DNA from: Ruegeria arenilitoris
GTDB lineage: Bacteria; Pseudomonadota; Alphaproteobacteria; Rhodobacterales; Rhodobacteraceae
Assembly: GCF_013035425.1 (NCBI RefSeq)
Contig: NZ_WQHX01000002.1
Coordinates: 558,001 to 622,000 of the forward strand
Reading direction: 5' to 3'
Length of the DNA: 64,000 nt
A model generated the notes under the pieces. It saw only the letters and a program-made list of their open reading frames with translations. It did not search any database and was not told where the DNA came from. A program made the position numbers and the translations under genes. Every line of letters starts with the position of its first letter. The stretch's first letter is position 1. This document shows positions 18,997-27,790 of this stretch, one piece after another.

Positions 18997-19895
18997 AAGT
19001 TCTCGATCGGTTTGTTTCGTGAAGCTATGCTAATGACCTTTGTCAGCGCCCGAAAAAGTTCATCAAGCGCCTGCATCTTTAGCTGGTTTTCCTGATGCAC
19101 AAAACCGAGAGTTCTGAAGGGAGCATCTGAACCAAGATTCAAACGTTTTACGGGAACCGCGTCCTGCGGCTTGACAGCAAGATCCGGGACGATCGAAACG
19201 CCAAGGTTTGCGTGAACCATGCTGGAAATTGCTTCTGGGCTATCCAATTCCATGGTCTCATTGACTTGAATGCGATGCGCCATAATCCAGTTTTCGATAA
19301 GCGTTCCGACAACTGCGGTGCGGTCAAAGCGGATAAAGGGGCGTATTTTCAACAGCTCTACAGGATCTTCGATTGGCTCTTCTATTGCAGCTATCAGCTG
19401 CATCGGTTCACGGGCTAACTCGCGAAAAACAACGCCTGCTGGCAACAGATGCGGCTTGGACGTGATCGCAGCATCAAGATTTCCACGTTCAACCTCGGCA
19501 AGCAACGAACTGGTCAGCCCGGGGCGAATATGCAAGCCAATATACGGGTAGTTTGACTTAAGCTCCGCCATTGCCCTTGGTGTTAAACCAGTCAAAGTGG
19601 TGCGAAGTACCCCCAAAGAAATGGTGCCACTCAATCCGCCGTCATTTAATACAGAAGGCACCAAGTTGTCATAGTCAGATATTAAGTTTCGAGCCTTAAC
19701 AACAATCTGACGGGCAATTGGGGTTAATTGCGGTGTTCTGGTATCCCGGTTGAACAGCTCGACCCCAAGATCAGATTCCAAGGCCTGCATTTGCTGACTA
19801 ACAGCTGCATGCGTCACGTGCACAATGTCTGCGGCTGCGCTAAACGTTTCCGCTTCTGCAATTGCGACCAATGTACGAAGCCTTCGGATAGTCAT
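18993..19895 (-). CDS. LysR-family transcriptional regulator
   Basis: A 300-residue LysR regulator. The N-terminal winged helix-turn-helix (RRLRTLVAIAEAETFSAAA, HAAVSQQMQALE) is clear, followed by the substrate-binding domain (GTISLGVLRTT onwards). It is encoded immediately upstream of and overlapping the TauE/SafE exporter gene, which is its most likely target. The effector is not known. Confidence 0.92.
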   Translation of the reverse strand: MTIRRLRTLVAIAEAETFSAAADIVHVTHAAVSQQMQALESDLGVELFNRDTRTPQLTPIARQIVVKARNLISDYDNLVPSVLNDGGLSGTISLGVLRTTLTGLTPRAMAELKSNYPYIGLHIRPGLTSSLLAEVERGNLDAAITSKPHLLPAGVVFRELAREPMQLIAAIEEPIEDPVELLKIRPFIRFDRTAVVGTLIENWIMAHRIQVNETMELDSPEAISSMVHANLGVSIVPDLAVKPQDAVPVKRLNLGSDAPFRTLGFVHQENQLKMQALDELFRALTKVISIASRNKPIENL

Positions 19896-20185
19896 TTTTC
19901 GCGCCTAAGTTTAAGGAAAACTGTCTATAAAGATTCTTGATTAAGACAAATGTTAATGAATGCTTACAAACGAAGCCATTGGTAAAAATTTAAAACCACC
20001 AGTACGGGTTATGTTCGGCTTAAATTCCCAACTTTTCAGGACTAGGCCACTAAGAAGCGTCCAATTTACAGCGAGCCTTGCTTGAACGTTCGAACCTATG
20101 GCGGTCGAACTAAAGGTTAGGGTTTGCGACAAAAAAGAGTATCTTGGGTGCGAATAGAGCCTCGCACTCCCAGTCGACTGAGGTA
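19896..20185. other. Intergenic region between LysR and HlyD-type genes
   Basis: About 290 bases hold the LysR promoter and the 3 prime end of the HlyD-type gene. No further gene or strong structure was seen. Confidence 0.4.
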
Positions 20186-21295
20186 TCACAAGTAATTCAG
20201 TTTCTTTGTGACCCAGAAGAGTATCTCGGCAAGAATACCAATTGCACCGGCCTTTTCAGTCATCACAAGTGCCGTACCAGACGTTCCAAAAGGCAATGCT
20301 TTCGGCGTAACGTTATCGGGCAATTCAACCAACACAGGATAGCTGGAAATTCCGGCAAGTTCCCGGATCGACGGCAGGCCAGTCCGCAAGTCGATCGTCC
20401 CCTCTGAGAAACCAACTGGCATTGCTGTAATCGTGCCGACCAATTCAGACCCCGGCTGAGTACGCAGCGCAAGACGGATTTCATCGCCGACATCAACATT
20501 GCCCAAGCTTGACTGTGGTAGCGAAGCGACAAGGGCAAATTCAGCCGGGTCAATAAATGTTATAGCTGCCTGAAGCGTCGTCGCGCGATTTCCGGGGCGC
20601 AAAGTAACCGCGCTGACAAGACCGTCGCCAGGCGCACGGACTTCTGTCTGTTCAAGGTTCCATTTGGCCTGCTCCAGCGCCTTTTCCGCTTCAACGACTT
20701 CAGCGTCCCGTCCGTCGATCGTTGCGGAAATCCGGCGTTCCAGTCCCGCTTTACGAGCTTCCGCAGCACGAATGCCGGCGGAAAGCTGGTCAATGGTGGC
20801 AACGGCTTCTTGAAGTTGAAAGGTCGTCGAAGCGCCTCTTTCCTCCAATTCTATTATGTCATCACGCCTTTGCTCTCCGAAAAGAAGCTGCACATTGAGT
20901 GAATCGATTTCCGCTTCTGCCGCAGCAAGATCTGTTATCAACTTGTCCGCCGAAGACTTTGCAGTTTCAAGTGATGCCTCAAGTCGCGACACTTCGGCGG
21001 CAAAAATTTCAGGATCAATTTTGAATAGAAGATCACCCTCGCTGACAGATTGATTGGCTTCGACTGCAACTTCAATGACTGTGCCCGAAACATTTGGAGC
21101 AATATTTGTCTCGATGCCTTGCACCGAAACTGGTCCCGTTGGCGTTGTGTGATTCAAGGCACCAACAACAACGAGCGCAATCACTGCGGCACCTCCGTAG
21201 GCTACGGACTTCCAAAAACCATTCCATGGTAGGAGCTTCAGTTTTGCAAATAGCAACCAGATAAGACCGAAATAGAGGCCAAGCACTATCAGCAT
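20186..21295 (-). CDS. HlyD/EmrA-type membrane fusion protein (orphan)
   Basis: A 369-residue periplasmic adaptor. Two hydrophobic N-terminal stretches (3-16 and 31-46) suggest a two-helix anchor, unlike the single helix of typical adaptors. The lipoyl-like halves (PNVSGTVIEVAVEANQSV and RAPGDGLVSAV) flank a long coiled-coil hairpin (about 95-210). GAGG precedes the ATG. No ABC, MFS or RND partner lies next to it, so its pump is elsewhere or it works with an unknown partner. Confidence 0.85.
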   Translation of the reverse strand: MLIVLGLYFGLIWLLFAKLKLLPWNGFWKSVAYGGAAVIALVVVGALNHTTPTGPVSVQGIETNIAPNVSGTVIEVAVEANQSVSEGDLLFKIDPEIFAAEVSRLEASLETAKSSADKLITDLAAAEAEIDSLNVQLLFGEQRRDDIIELEERGASTTFQLQEAVATIDQLSAGIRAAEARKAGLERRISATIDGRDAEVVEAEKALEQAKWNLEQTEVRAPGDGLVSAVTLRPGNRATTLQAAITFIDPAEFALVASLPQSSLGNVDVGDEIRLALRTQPGSELVGTITAMPVGFSEGTIDLRTGLPSIRELAGISSYPVLVELPDNVTPKALPFGTSGTALVMTEKAGAIGILAEILFWVTKKLNYL

Positions 21296-21532
21296 CGATC
21301 AACCTCGCAAAATTTGCTTCAACCTGGAGCGGTGAAAGAACCCTTAACCGCTAATAAGTTCGAACTATGCATTAACACGCGGCAAATTGGAAACTTTTCA
21401 AGGGAGTTCTCATGAACCTGCGTTGGCCCTTCGAAAGGCCCCCAAATGGCGAATTGAGAACAAGGACGCCAGATTGAGAAAACTGTCTGTGCCCAATCGA
21501 TTACAATCGAAAATATTGATGGTCGGAAATAC

Positions 21533-22432
21533 CTATTTTCCCAATATCTGACGCCAACTGTATTTTGGTTCAAATCCGACTAAATCCTTGGCCTTCTTAT
21601 TTGAGTAAAAAGTCTCAGAAGACCCCATCGGTTTTACCGGAACATCTTTATAAAAGGATTCGATCAAGTCACTGGTCGGAACATCGACTGAATGATCGTC
21701 GTTTGATACATTGAATATTTGATAACCCAGACCATCAGTCTTTAAGCAACACTCAACCATGTGACCAAGGTCGCGGGCGTCGATATAGGCAAAAATGTTC
21801 CTGCGTCGCACTTCTGGGTTAGCAATATAATGTGGAAAGTCGCGTTCGTATTCGTGTGGCTCGATTACGTTGTTTATCCGCAGCCCATATATATCAAATC
21901 CGGAACGGCACTGAAAACTTCGTGCTGTTACTTCGTTAACGACCTTTGACATTGCATAACTGTCTTCGGGAACAACCGGATGTTCTTCGTCGACTGGCAA
22001 GTATTCCGGTTTGCGTTCGCCGTCAGCAAAACAAACGCCATAGGTGGTTTCCGACGAGGCAAATACGATCTTACGGACACCAAATTTTACCGCCGCATCT
22101 ATCATATTGTAAGTACTCAGCGTGTTTACTCGATAGCATTCATTGTCCGACGTCATCAGTAGACGGGGCACCGCCGCGAAATGCACGACAGCATCGTACG
22201 ACGGAACACCTGTACCGGCTTCCAACTCATCGTATCCCGCATAGGCGCCCATAATGTCGTACACTTGGCCCGCGTCGGTGATGTCGGCCAAACGGTCGCT
22301 GACTCCCGGGTGGTTCAGGGGCACTTTATCGACGTTTACGACACGGTGGCCCTGAGCAGCGAGATAGGCGACAGCATGCCGCCCTGCTTTGCCCGATCCA
22401 CCGGTAAATAAAATGCGCATTGGAGCCCCCAT
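21533..22432 (-). CDS. NAD-dependent epimerase/dehydratase family protein
   Basis: A roughly 300-residue extended SDR protein. The nucleotide-binding loop is FTGGSGKAGRHAV, the catalytic Tyr-x3-Lys is in YAMSKVV, and SSETTYGVCF precedes it. Proteins of this group include UDP-sugar epimerases and uronate dehydrogenases; the substrate is not determinable here. Start choice: the ATG at 22432 has AAGG at good spacing; ATG 22420 opens directly into MRILFTGG and is also possible; a TTG at 22471 is less likely. Confidence 0.82.
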   Translation of the reverse strand: MGAPMRILFTGGSGKAGRHAVAYLAAQGHRVVNVDKVPLNHPGVSDRLADITDAGQVYDIMGAYAGYDELEAGTGVPSYDAVVHFAAVPRLLMTSDNECYRVNTLSTYNMIDAAVKFGVRKIVFASSETTYGVCFADGERKPEYLPVDEEHPVVPEDSYAMSKVVNEVTARSFQCRSGFDIYGLRINNVIEPHEYERDFPHYIANPEVRRRNIFAYIDARDLGHMVECCLKTDGLGYQIFNVSNDDHSVDVPTSDLIESFYKDVPVKPMGSSETFYSNKKAKDLVGFEPKYSWRQILGK

Positions 22433-22840
22433 ATCTTTGCCTTGTGCGGAATACCTGATTTGTCCGCCCAACTATTAATTCAATAAATCCCTTGAAAAGG
22501 TAAAGCCACCTGAATAGCGAAAATTTGCAGACGAAAGAGATGATCACAGCCTGGATGAAAAAACCACTCTGAACCCGTTTTTAGCGTCGCGCGAGAGTTA
22601 TGTGATCCACATCAAGGCGACTTGCGAATAAAAGCCCCAATAAGTGAATGTTAAGTGGTAAAATCGCTTAAATCGAGCTGTTGACAGTCGGCAGCCAAAG
22701 ACTTTTCGGAATGACAGAATGGCTTTTGTTAAAGGTCCAAGACACAATCAGCAGGATATCAATTCAGGCTCTTCTGTGCTGGCGATGTTAACGCGAAGCA
22801 GATCACCAATTCTGCAGCGGCCTAATGATTGGTGCAAAAC
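22433..22840. promoter_or_regulatory. Divergent promoter region with FNR-type site
   Basis: About 400 bases separate the minus-strand epimerase from the plus-strand cytochrome c. The only recognisable element is an FNR-like site at 22602-22615. The stretch is AT-rich compared with the flanking genes. No small gene was recognised. Confidence 0.45.
22602..22615. promoter_or_regulatory. Candidate FNR/FnrL binding site
   Basis: GTGAT-CCAC-ATCAA matches the FNR consensus TTGAT-N4-ATCAA at nine of ten conserved positions. It lies between two divergent genes, about 225 bases upstream of a cytochrome c gene, consistent with oxygen control. The distance to the start codon is long, so direct activation would need a long leader. 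Confidence 0.45.
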
Positions 22841-23311
22841 ATGAAAAGAACCTGTCAGATTTTTTCACAAATGGCTGACGTTTTAAGATTATTTGGCAAC
22901 GCGGTTGTTCTATACGTGTGCTTGATTGCCTCCCAGTCTTTTGCAGAAACAGATTCTACTCAAGGCAAAACCCTGTACATAGATTTCTGTGCCAGATGCC
23001 ACGGTCTTGATGCCGGCGGAAATGGTCCTGACGCCGCCGATCTAGAAACCCAACCCTTGGATTTGAAAAAAATAGCCGATCGCAGAAACGGTGTTTGGCC
23101 AATGCTTGAGGTAATGTCAATTTTGGACGGCTATTTGAAAACCACCAACCCGCGCGATGATATGCCTGTTATCACTGAGTTAAATGAAGGTCCAACTATA
23201 GAGTTTGATACTGGGAACGGTTTGGTTACGTCAGTTCCTGCCAAGCTTGTAGCGTTGACTGAATACTTGGAAGCCATCCAATCTCCAAAACCCGAGAGTT
23301 ACGTACCCTGA
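22841..23311 (+). CDS. Monoheme c-type cytochrome
   Basis: A class I cytochrome c with one heme motif (CARCHG) and a distal methionine candidate in DDMPVI. The N-terminus is hydrophobic (VVLYVCLIASQSFA) and ends in a plausible signal peptidase site, so the protein is periplasmic. The ATG at 22841 is taken as the start; an ATG at 22871, nearer the signal peptide, is possible, and neither has a strong ribosome site. Its partner is unknown; the FNR-like site upstream suggests use at low oxygen. Confidence 0.8.
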   Translation: MKRTCQIFSQMADVLRLFGNAVVLYVCLIASQSFAETDSTQGKTLYIDFCARCHGLDAGGNGPDAADLETQPLDLKKIADRRNGVWPMLEVMSILDGYLKTTNPRDDMPVITELNEGPTIEFDTGNGLVTSVPAKLVALTEYLEAIQSPKPESYVP

Positions 23312-23366
23312 AGGTCGCTCAGGCAAGCGCTCAGCAACTAACGGCCAGCGAACATATTTAGAGGCG

Positions 23367-25085
23367 TCAGTTCGCTCGGCGGATTAAAAAATTCAGAAAG
23401 AACTGACCGTCAATTCGGCGGGGTTCGTAGACCAACCTTCGACCCGGCTCCAAGCCTTGGGGTAGTTTGACATCAATTCGAACTTTGTAAGGCGTCACAG
23501 GTGGGCCAAAATGCGAACTGAGGGTGAAACGCAGGTTCAATTGGCCGTCATCGTCAAATGAACCTTTAAAGTCCTTAAACCAGGGCCCTCCTCCGGTGAA
23601 CGCCTGAGCCGAAACCAAAGTCAACCTGTTTCCATTCCGATTAATCCTCATCGAGGCCAGCGGTTCAACTTTACCGGGGTAATAGGCCGAGTCTGGGCGG
23701 TTTGTCGTTTGCCAATAATCGTCGTCCCATCGACGCCTAATCGAAATTACATAATCTCCGTCAAAGGTCCTCGGTACCGCTGTGGGAACCTCCGCACAAA
23801 CGCGCCCGTTCTCCTTTCTGAGAGCTGAGAGTGTTTCCTGCGTTTCCCAGCCATCGGCACGTAGCCCAAGATTCTTTCTCGCACTGCGATACCTCGAAAA
23901 TGCCGATCTGGTGCGAGGCCCCGCCACACCATCTGCTGCGCCAGCGCTGCATCCAACGCGGTTCAGCTCGGTCTGAATATCACGAATTAGGCTACGAGTT
24001 TGCTCGGCATTGTCTTTCTCCGTCGGTGGTGGCACCAAAGCTATTTCTTGCGAATTTCCGTCATCGTCTGAAAACGTCTTGGGCTGAACTTTTGCAGATA
24101 GGTCATCCCTCATAGAAAGGGCAAGCGCTACTGCAAAATGCTCTTTTTGATTTTCATAACGCTTCAGAAATGCATCAATAGCTTCCAGTGTGGCAACCGA
24201 TCGCGCCAACTCGAAGTCCGAATAAATCTGACTGGAGAGGCTCTCAGATACGCTTTGGTCAGGCCGCACTTCTGCGGCGGTCGGAACAAGAAAAATGTCT
24301 TCGCTGGGCAGAGAGCCGTAAGTGAATGGTTCCTGATATCCATCCGTCAGTTGATAAACAGTGTCCCGCACCTTGCGAAACATCTTGCCAAGTTCCAATC
24401 CGGGTTCCTCGATGTGTCTCAGCAATGCTGTAGCATAAGGGCTGTTACGTCCCTCGCCGTCCAGTGCCAAGGTTCCCCCTTTCGCCGCATAGCTTACCAA
24501 AACACCACTTGGATCAATTTGGCCCAGTCCCCGCCCAATGGACCTTGTTCCTGCCTCTCTTTGCATTGAACCGAGGAATGGATTGTTCCTACAGGCGTCA
24601 ATCAGAACAAGTTTAAGCCCCTTGGCGGTCGAAATAGAACTGATGACAGCGTCCAATCTGATCGCTTCGAATTCGACATCCTGATCGCTTCGCAGCTCAG
24701 AATTTACAGGGATGAGGAAGTTGTTGTTGTCGATTTCTATTCCATGGCCGGCGAAATAAATAACGGCCATTTCCGCATCTCTTGCGTCTCTACTAAAGTC
24801 CCGTAGCGCAAGGCGCATTCCCCGATAATCCAGATTCTGGCTTTCCCAAACTTTGAAACCAATCCTCGCAAGAGCATCGGCAAGGTCTGCGGCGTCATTA
24901 CCTGCATTCGGCAGATTTGCGACATGATCATATTTGGCGTTTCCGATGACCAGCGCGACTCGCTCGGTTCCAGCTGCGGCAATTACTGAACACGCAAACC
25001 ACGCCGCTAAGAAAGCCAAAGTTAAAATCAGTCTACGCAAAAGCCAGAACGAACTGAAAACCAATTTACCCCCGGGGAAACCCAA
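23367..25085 (-). CDS. Exported caspase-like (peptidase C14) protein with peptidoglycan-binding-like domain
   Basis: A 572-residue caspase-fold protease. After a hydrophobic signal/anchor (about 18-38) the p20-like domain starts at RVALVIGNAKY. The catalytic dyad is His114 (YFAGHGIE) and Cys165 (LIDACRNNPF), and Asp64 (NAGNDAADL) fits the family's S1 pocket. A PG_binding_1-like segment (IQTELNRVGCSAGAADGVAGP) is at about 375-430, followed by an unassigned C-terminal beta-rich region. No ATG start exists in frame: TTG at 25085 or a TTG seven codons on with GGGGG upstream are the candidates. It is last in the operon, 143 bases after a paralogue. Confidence 0.85.
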   Translation of the reverse strand: MGFPGGKLVFSSFWLLRRLILTLAFLAAWFACSVIAAAGTERVALVIGNAKYDHVANLPNAGNDAADLADALARIGFKVWESQNLDYRGMRLALRDFSRDARDAEMAVIYFAGHGIEIDNNNFLIPVNSELRSDQDVEFEAIRLDAVISSISTAKGLKLVLIDACRNNPFLGSMQREAGTRSIGRGLGQIDPSGVLVSYAAKGGTLALDGEGRNSPYATALLRHIEEPGLELGKMFRKVRDTVYQLTDGYQEPFTYGSLPSEDIFLVPTAAEVRPDQSVSESLSSQIYSDFELARSVATLEAIDAFLKRYENQKEHFAVALALSMRDDLSAKVQPKTFSDDDGNSQEIALVPPPTEKDNAEQTRSLIRDIQTELNRVGCSAGAADGVAGPRTRSAFSRYRSARKNLGLRADGWETQETLSALRKENGRVCAEVPTAVPRTFDGDYVISIRRRWDDDYWQTTNRPDSAYYPGKVEPLASMRINRNGNRLTLVSAQAFTGGGPWFKDFKGSFDDDGQLNLRFTLSSHFGPPVTPYKVRIDVKLPQGLEPGRRLVYEPRRIDGQFFLNFLIRRAN

Positions 25086-25228
25086 ATTGTCTCTTGTTCA
25101 GGATAACACAAATCGGGTTCTTTGCGAAAAAGCGCGTTAGGTCGATGAACGATTTCAAACTTGGCGATTAAAACTCTGCAATGCTCCGAAGTCGACCTAA
25201 ATTGCAGAACCTTTAATAATGCAGTTCA

Positions 25229-27061
25229 TCATTGCAGGCTGCCTTCCAGCACAACCGAACGCACGTAACCACCTGATCCGTCGAACCATTTTGTCGGCAC
25301 CACGTTACTGAGGTCACGCCGTCCGCGTGCTTCGTACTGGAATTGCGCATAAGCCTTGTTACCATTGCCATGCGTTCTGTTAGGCTTTGAGGGCAACCAG
25401 TTCGTGTATTTCACTGGTTCACCACTGTACCATCTCCAACCAATTACGGCATTGTCTTCTTTAGGATCCTTTCGGAAACCGAAATACGGCCCCGCCTTAT
25501 AGCTGACGTTCGTTTTACTGTCGTAGCCTACTGAAAAAAACGAAGGATCGTTGGCCATCATTCGCACAATAAATGCGTTCTCCTCGGCAGACGTTATTGA
25601 TGCAAGGTCTACGCCACACTTTTGCGCTTCGTTGCGCGCGCCAAATAGGTTGCCCGAATACACCATTACGACATATAGATTGCCGCGAAACTTGCCGTAA
25701 ATACTTTGGCGCAGACCTAAGCACTTTAGAATTCGCGTGATTTCTTCGGACTCGCCGAGCAAATCCAAATCTTCGGCGTTCTGACGCACTGCGAATGGGT
25801 TACTAATAAAGCTATCCTCACCCTGTTGTAATGTTCCCATACCCAAAATTGTAAGAACCGCAGGGTCGGCATATCCGGTTTGCTCAAGGCCATGAGCCGC
25901 CTGAAGTTCCTTTATCCCTGTTCGCGACTTAGGGCCCAGCGCACCATCAGAGGCTCCAACGTCAAACCCGGCATCATTGAGATTGTCTTGCAACTGTTTT
26001 TTCCGTTCGCGCCCCGGTATTAGCGTGTCTTCAAGCGCAAGCAACAGCCCTCTCTCTTTCGCCCAGTCAGGAGTGATCTCGGTCATACGTTTCAACACTT
26101 CTGGTTCCGAGACCGGGACGGATCGGTATTTTTGGCGGATAAGGTCCCAACCGCGCATCGTGTTCGTTTTCATGGCGGCAGCGATCACGTCTTCTGTCTT
26201 CGTCGGAGCTGCGTCGCTGATCGGAGCGTTAGAGACTTGATTACTCGGCAACTGCATCGCGACCGGTTCACTTTTGGGAACCAGATAAATGTCCTCACCA
26301 GGAAGAGACCCATAGATGAAAGGTTCCTGAAAACCATCAGTCAGCTCGAAAACACGATCTCTGACACGTCGAAACATCTTGCCAAGCTCTAATCCGGGTT
26401 GCTCGATGTGTTCCAAAATAGCTTTTGCGTACGGACTATTCCGGCCATCGCCGTCCTGAGCCAACGTACCGCCCCGAGCGGCATAGCCGACGATTACACC
26501 GCCCGGCTCCACTGCCGCCAATCCGCGACCAATGGAGCGAGTGGAGGATGCCCTTGCCATCTGTGCCACAAACGGGTTGTTGCGGCAGGCGTCGACAAGC
26601 ACAATTTTTAGTCCTGCGGTGTCGGAAATCGATCCGACGATCGCATCCAAACGAATAGCTTCGAATTCGACATCTCGGTCGCTTTTCAGAGTCGCGCTTA
26701 CGGGTATCAGGTAGTTCGTGTTTTCAATTTCGATCCCATGCCCTGCGAAATACACAAGTGCAACATCGGCATTGGCTGCAACCTCGGCAAAGTCGCGCAA
26801 TGCGATACGCATTCCGTTATAATCCAAGTCCTGACCCCTGGTAACTTGGAACCCGATGCGCTCCAGAGATCTCGAAATGTCCTCGGCGTCGTTGGATGGA
26901 TTAGGTAAGCTGGAAACATGCTGATAGGCAGAGTTTCCAATTACAAGAGCCACACGTTTCTCTGGTTCGGCGGCCGCATTGTCATACGCTGCCAAAAAAC
27001 AGATCAGAGCAAATAACAAGAGTCGCGGAAAAAATGCTGAAAAAATCGCCCACTGAGACAT
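25229..27061 (-). CDS. Exported caspase-like protease with PG-binding and C-type-lectin-like domains
   Basis: A 610-residue modular protein. A signal peptide (about 1-31) is followed by a caspase domain from RVALVIGNSAY, with catalytic His108 (YFAGHGIE) and Cys159 (LVDACRNNPF). A PG_binding_1-like repeat is at about 355-405 (LQDNLNDAGFDVGASDGALGP). Residues about 460-608 look like a C-type lectin fold: YVVMVYSGNLFGARNEAQKC opens it and the core reads GWRWYSGEPVKYTNW then PN at 560-561. Lectin fold and catalytic residues are my reading of motifs. GAGG precedes the ATG at 27061, which is preferred to an upstream start at 27091. The downstream paralogue shares the first two domains but lacks the lectin-like end. 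Confidence 0.85.
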   Translation of the reverse strand: MSQWAIFSAFFPRLLLFALICFLAAYDNAAAEPEKRVALVIGNSAYQHVSSLPNPSNDAEDISRSLERIGFQVTRGQDLDYNGMRIALRDFAEVAANADVALVYFAGHGIEIENTNYLIPVSATLKSDRDVEFEAIRLDAIVGSISDTAGLKIVLVDACRNNPFVAQMARASSTRSIGRGLAAVEPGGVIVGYAARGGTLAQDGDGRNSPYAKAILEHIEQPGLELGKMFRRVRDRVFELTDGFQEPFIYGSLPGEDIYLVPKSEPVAMQLPSNQVSNAPISDAAPTKTEDVIAAAMKTNTMRGWDLIRQKYRSVPVSEPEVLKRMTEITPDWAKERGLLLALEDTLIPGRERKKQLQDNLNDAGFDVGASDGALGPKSRTGIKELQAAHGLEQTGYADPAVLTILGMGTLQQGEDSFISNPFAVRQNAEDLDLLGESEEITRILKCLGLRQSIYGKFRGNLYVVMVYSGNLFGARNEAQKCGVDLASITSAEENAFIVRMMANDPSFFSVGYDSKTNVSYKAGPYFGFRKDPKEDNAVIGWRWYSGEPVKYTNWLPSKPNRTHGNGNKAYAQFQYEARGRRDLSNVVPTKWFDGSGGYVRSVVLEGSLQ

Positions 27062-27103
27062 CTTCTGATCCTCTTTCGGCATGCATAGCAAACGGTTTTT
27101 GCG

Positions 27104-27790
27104 TTATGGCAGGGACAAACCTGCAGATGATATCAATTCCCAAAAAGCCATATTCTCGTCAATTCGGACTCTACCCGACAATTCTGTTTCGACAAAGGGT
27201 GCCAGCGCATCAAACCACAAACCCTCTGCAGCCAACGCCGTTATGTCTTCTGGCGATTCAATTGTCAGTCCATCTGTCAGTTCAACATAACTTGTTACTT
27301 GCGAGTTTACTTGACCGGTTTGTGGATCGGACAACACGACGGTCCATTCGTAGATGACTCCAGGCTCAAGAACAAAGTCGGAGCGCGCCAGATCCAGCGC
27401 ATAATAACCTTTTCGGTAGCGGCTTTGACTTGTTTTCATTGCCCCATTTTGTGGCACTCCAACTCGGGCAATCTGCGCGTGCATTTGTCCGCCAAAAGTT
27501 TCACCAACAAACCAAACCAAAGGTGGTCGCTGAAGTGTCGTAAGACCCCCGCCCTTTGGAACAAGCAACGTCAAGATACCGTCTTGCTGTTCTATATCGC
27601 GGGTTGCTGCACCGACTCGATCTGCCGGCACACCATTGGGCGGGGGCTTGAAAACGATTGGCTTTGTCTTTGATTTCTGGTCGTTAGTCGACTGCTGGGC
27701 TGTCGCCTCGGGAAGGCTTGCGAAAAAATACAAAACGCTTAGCGCGCTCAGGAAAAAACACCTTATCGCTATCGACCTTTTCGAAATCAT
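27104..27790 (-). CDS. Exported DUF928-like protein
   Basis: A 228-residue exported protein with a signal peptide ending near ATA-QQ. The mature start KPIVFKPPPNGVPADRVGAATRD followed by LTLLVPKGGGLTTLQRPPLVWFV matches the layout of DUF928, a family of unknown function often found beside CHASE2, CHAT and caspase-domain genes in cyanobacteria. It overlaps the cyclase stop by ATGA and precedes the lectin-bearing caspase by 43 bases. I infer it works with these partners in the periplasm. Confidence 0.72.
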   Translation of the reverse strand: MISKRSIAIRCFFLSALSVLYFFASLPEATAQQSTNDQKSKTKPIVFKPPPNGVPADRVGAATRDIEQQDGILTLLVPKGGGLTTLQRPPLVWFVGETFGGQMHAQIARVGVPQNGAMKTSQSRYRKGYYALDLARSDFVLEPGVIYEWTVVLSDPQTGQVNSQVTSYVELTDGLTIESPEDITALAAEGLWFDALAPFVETELSGRVRIDENMAFWELISSAGLSLP

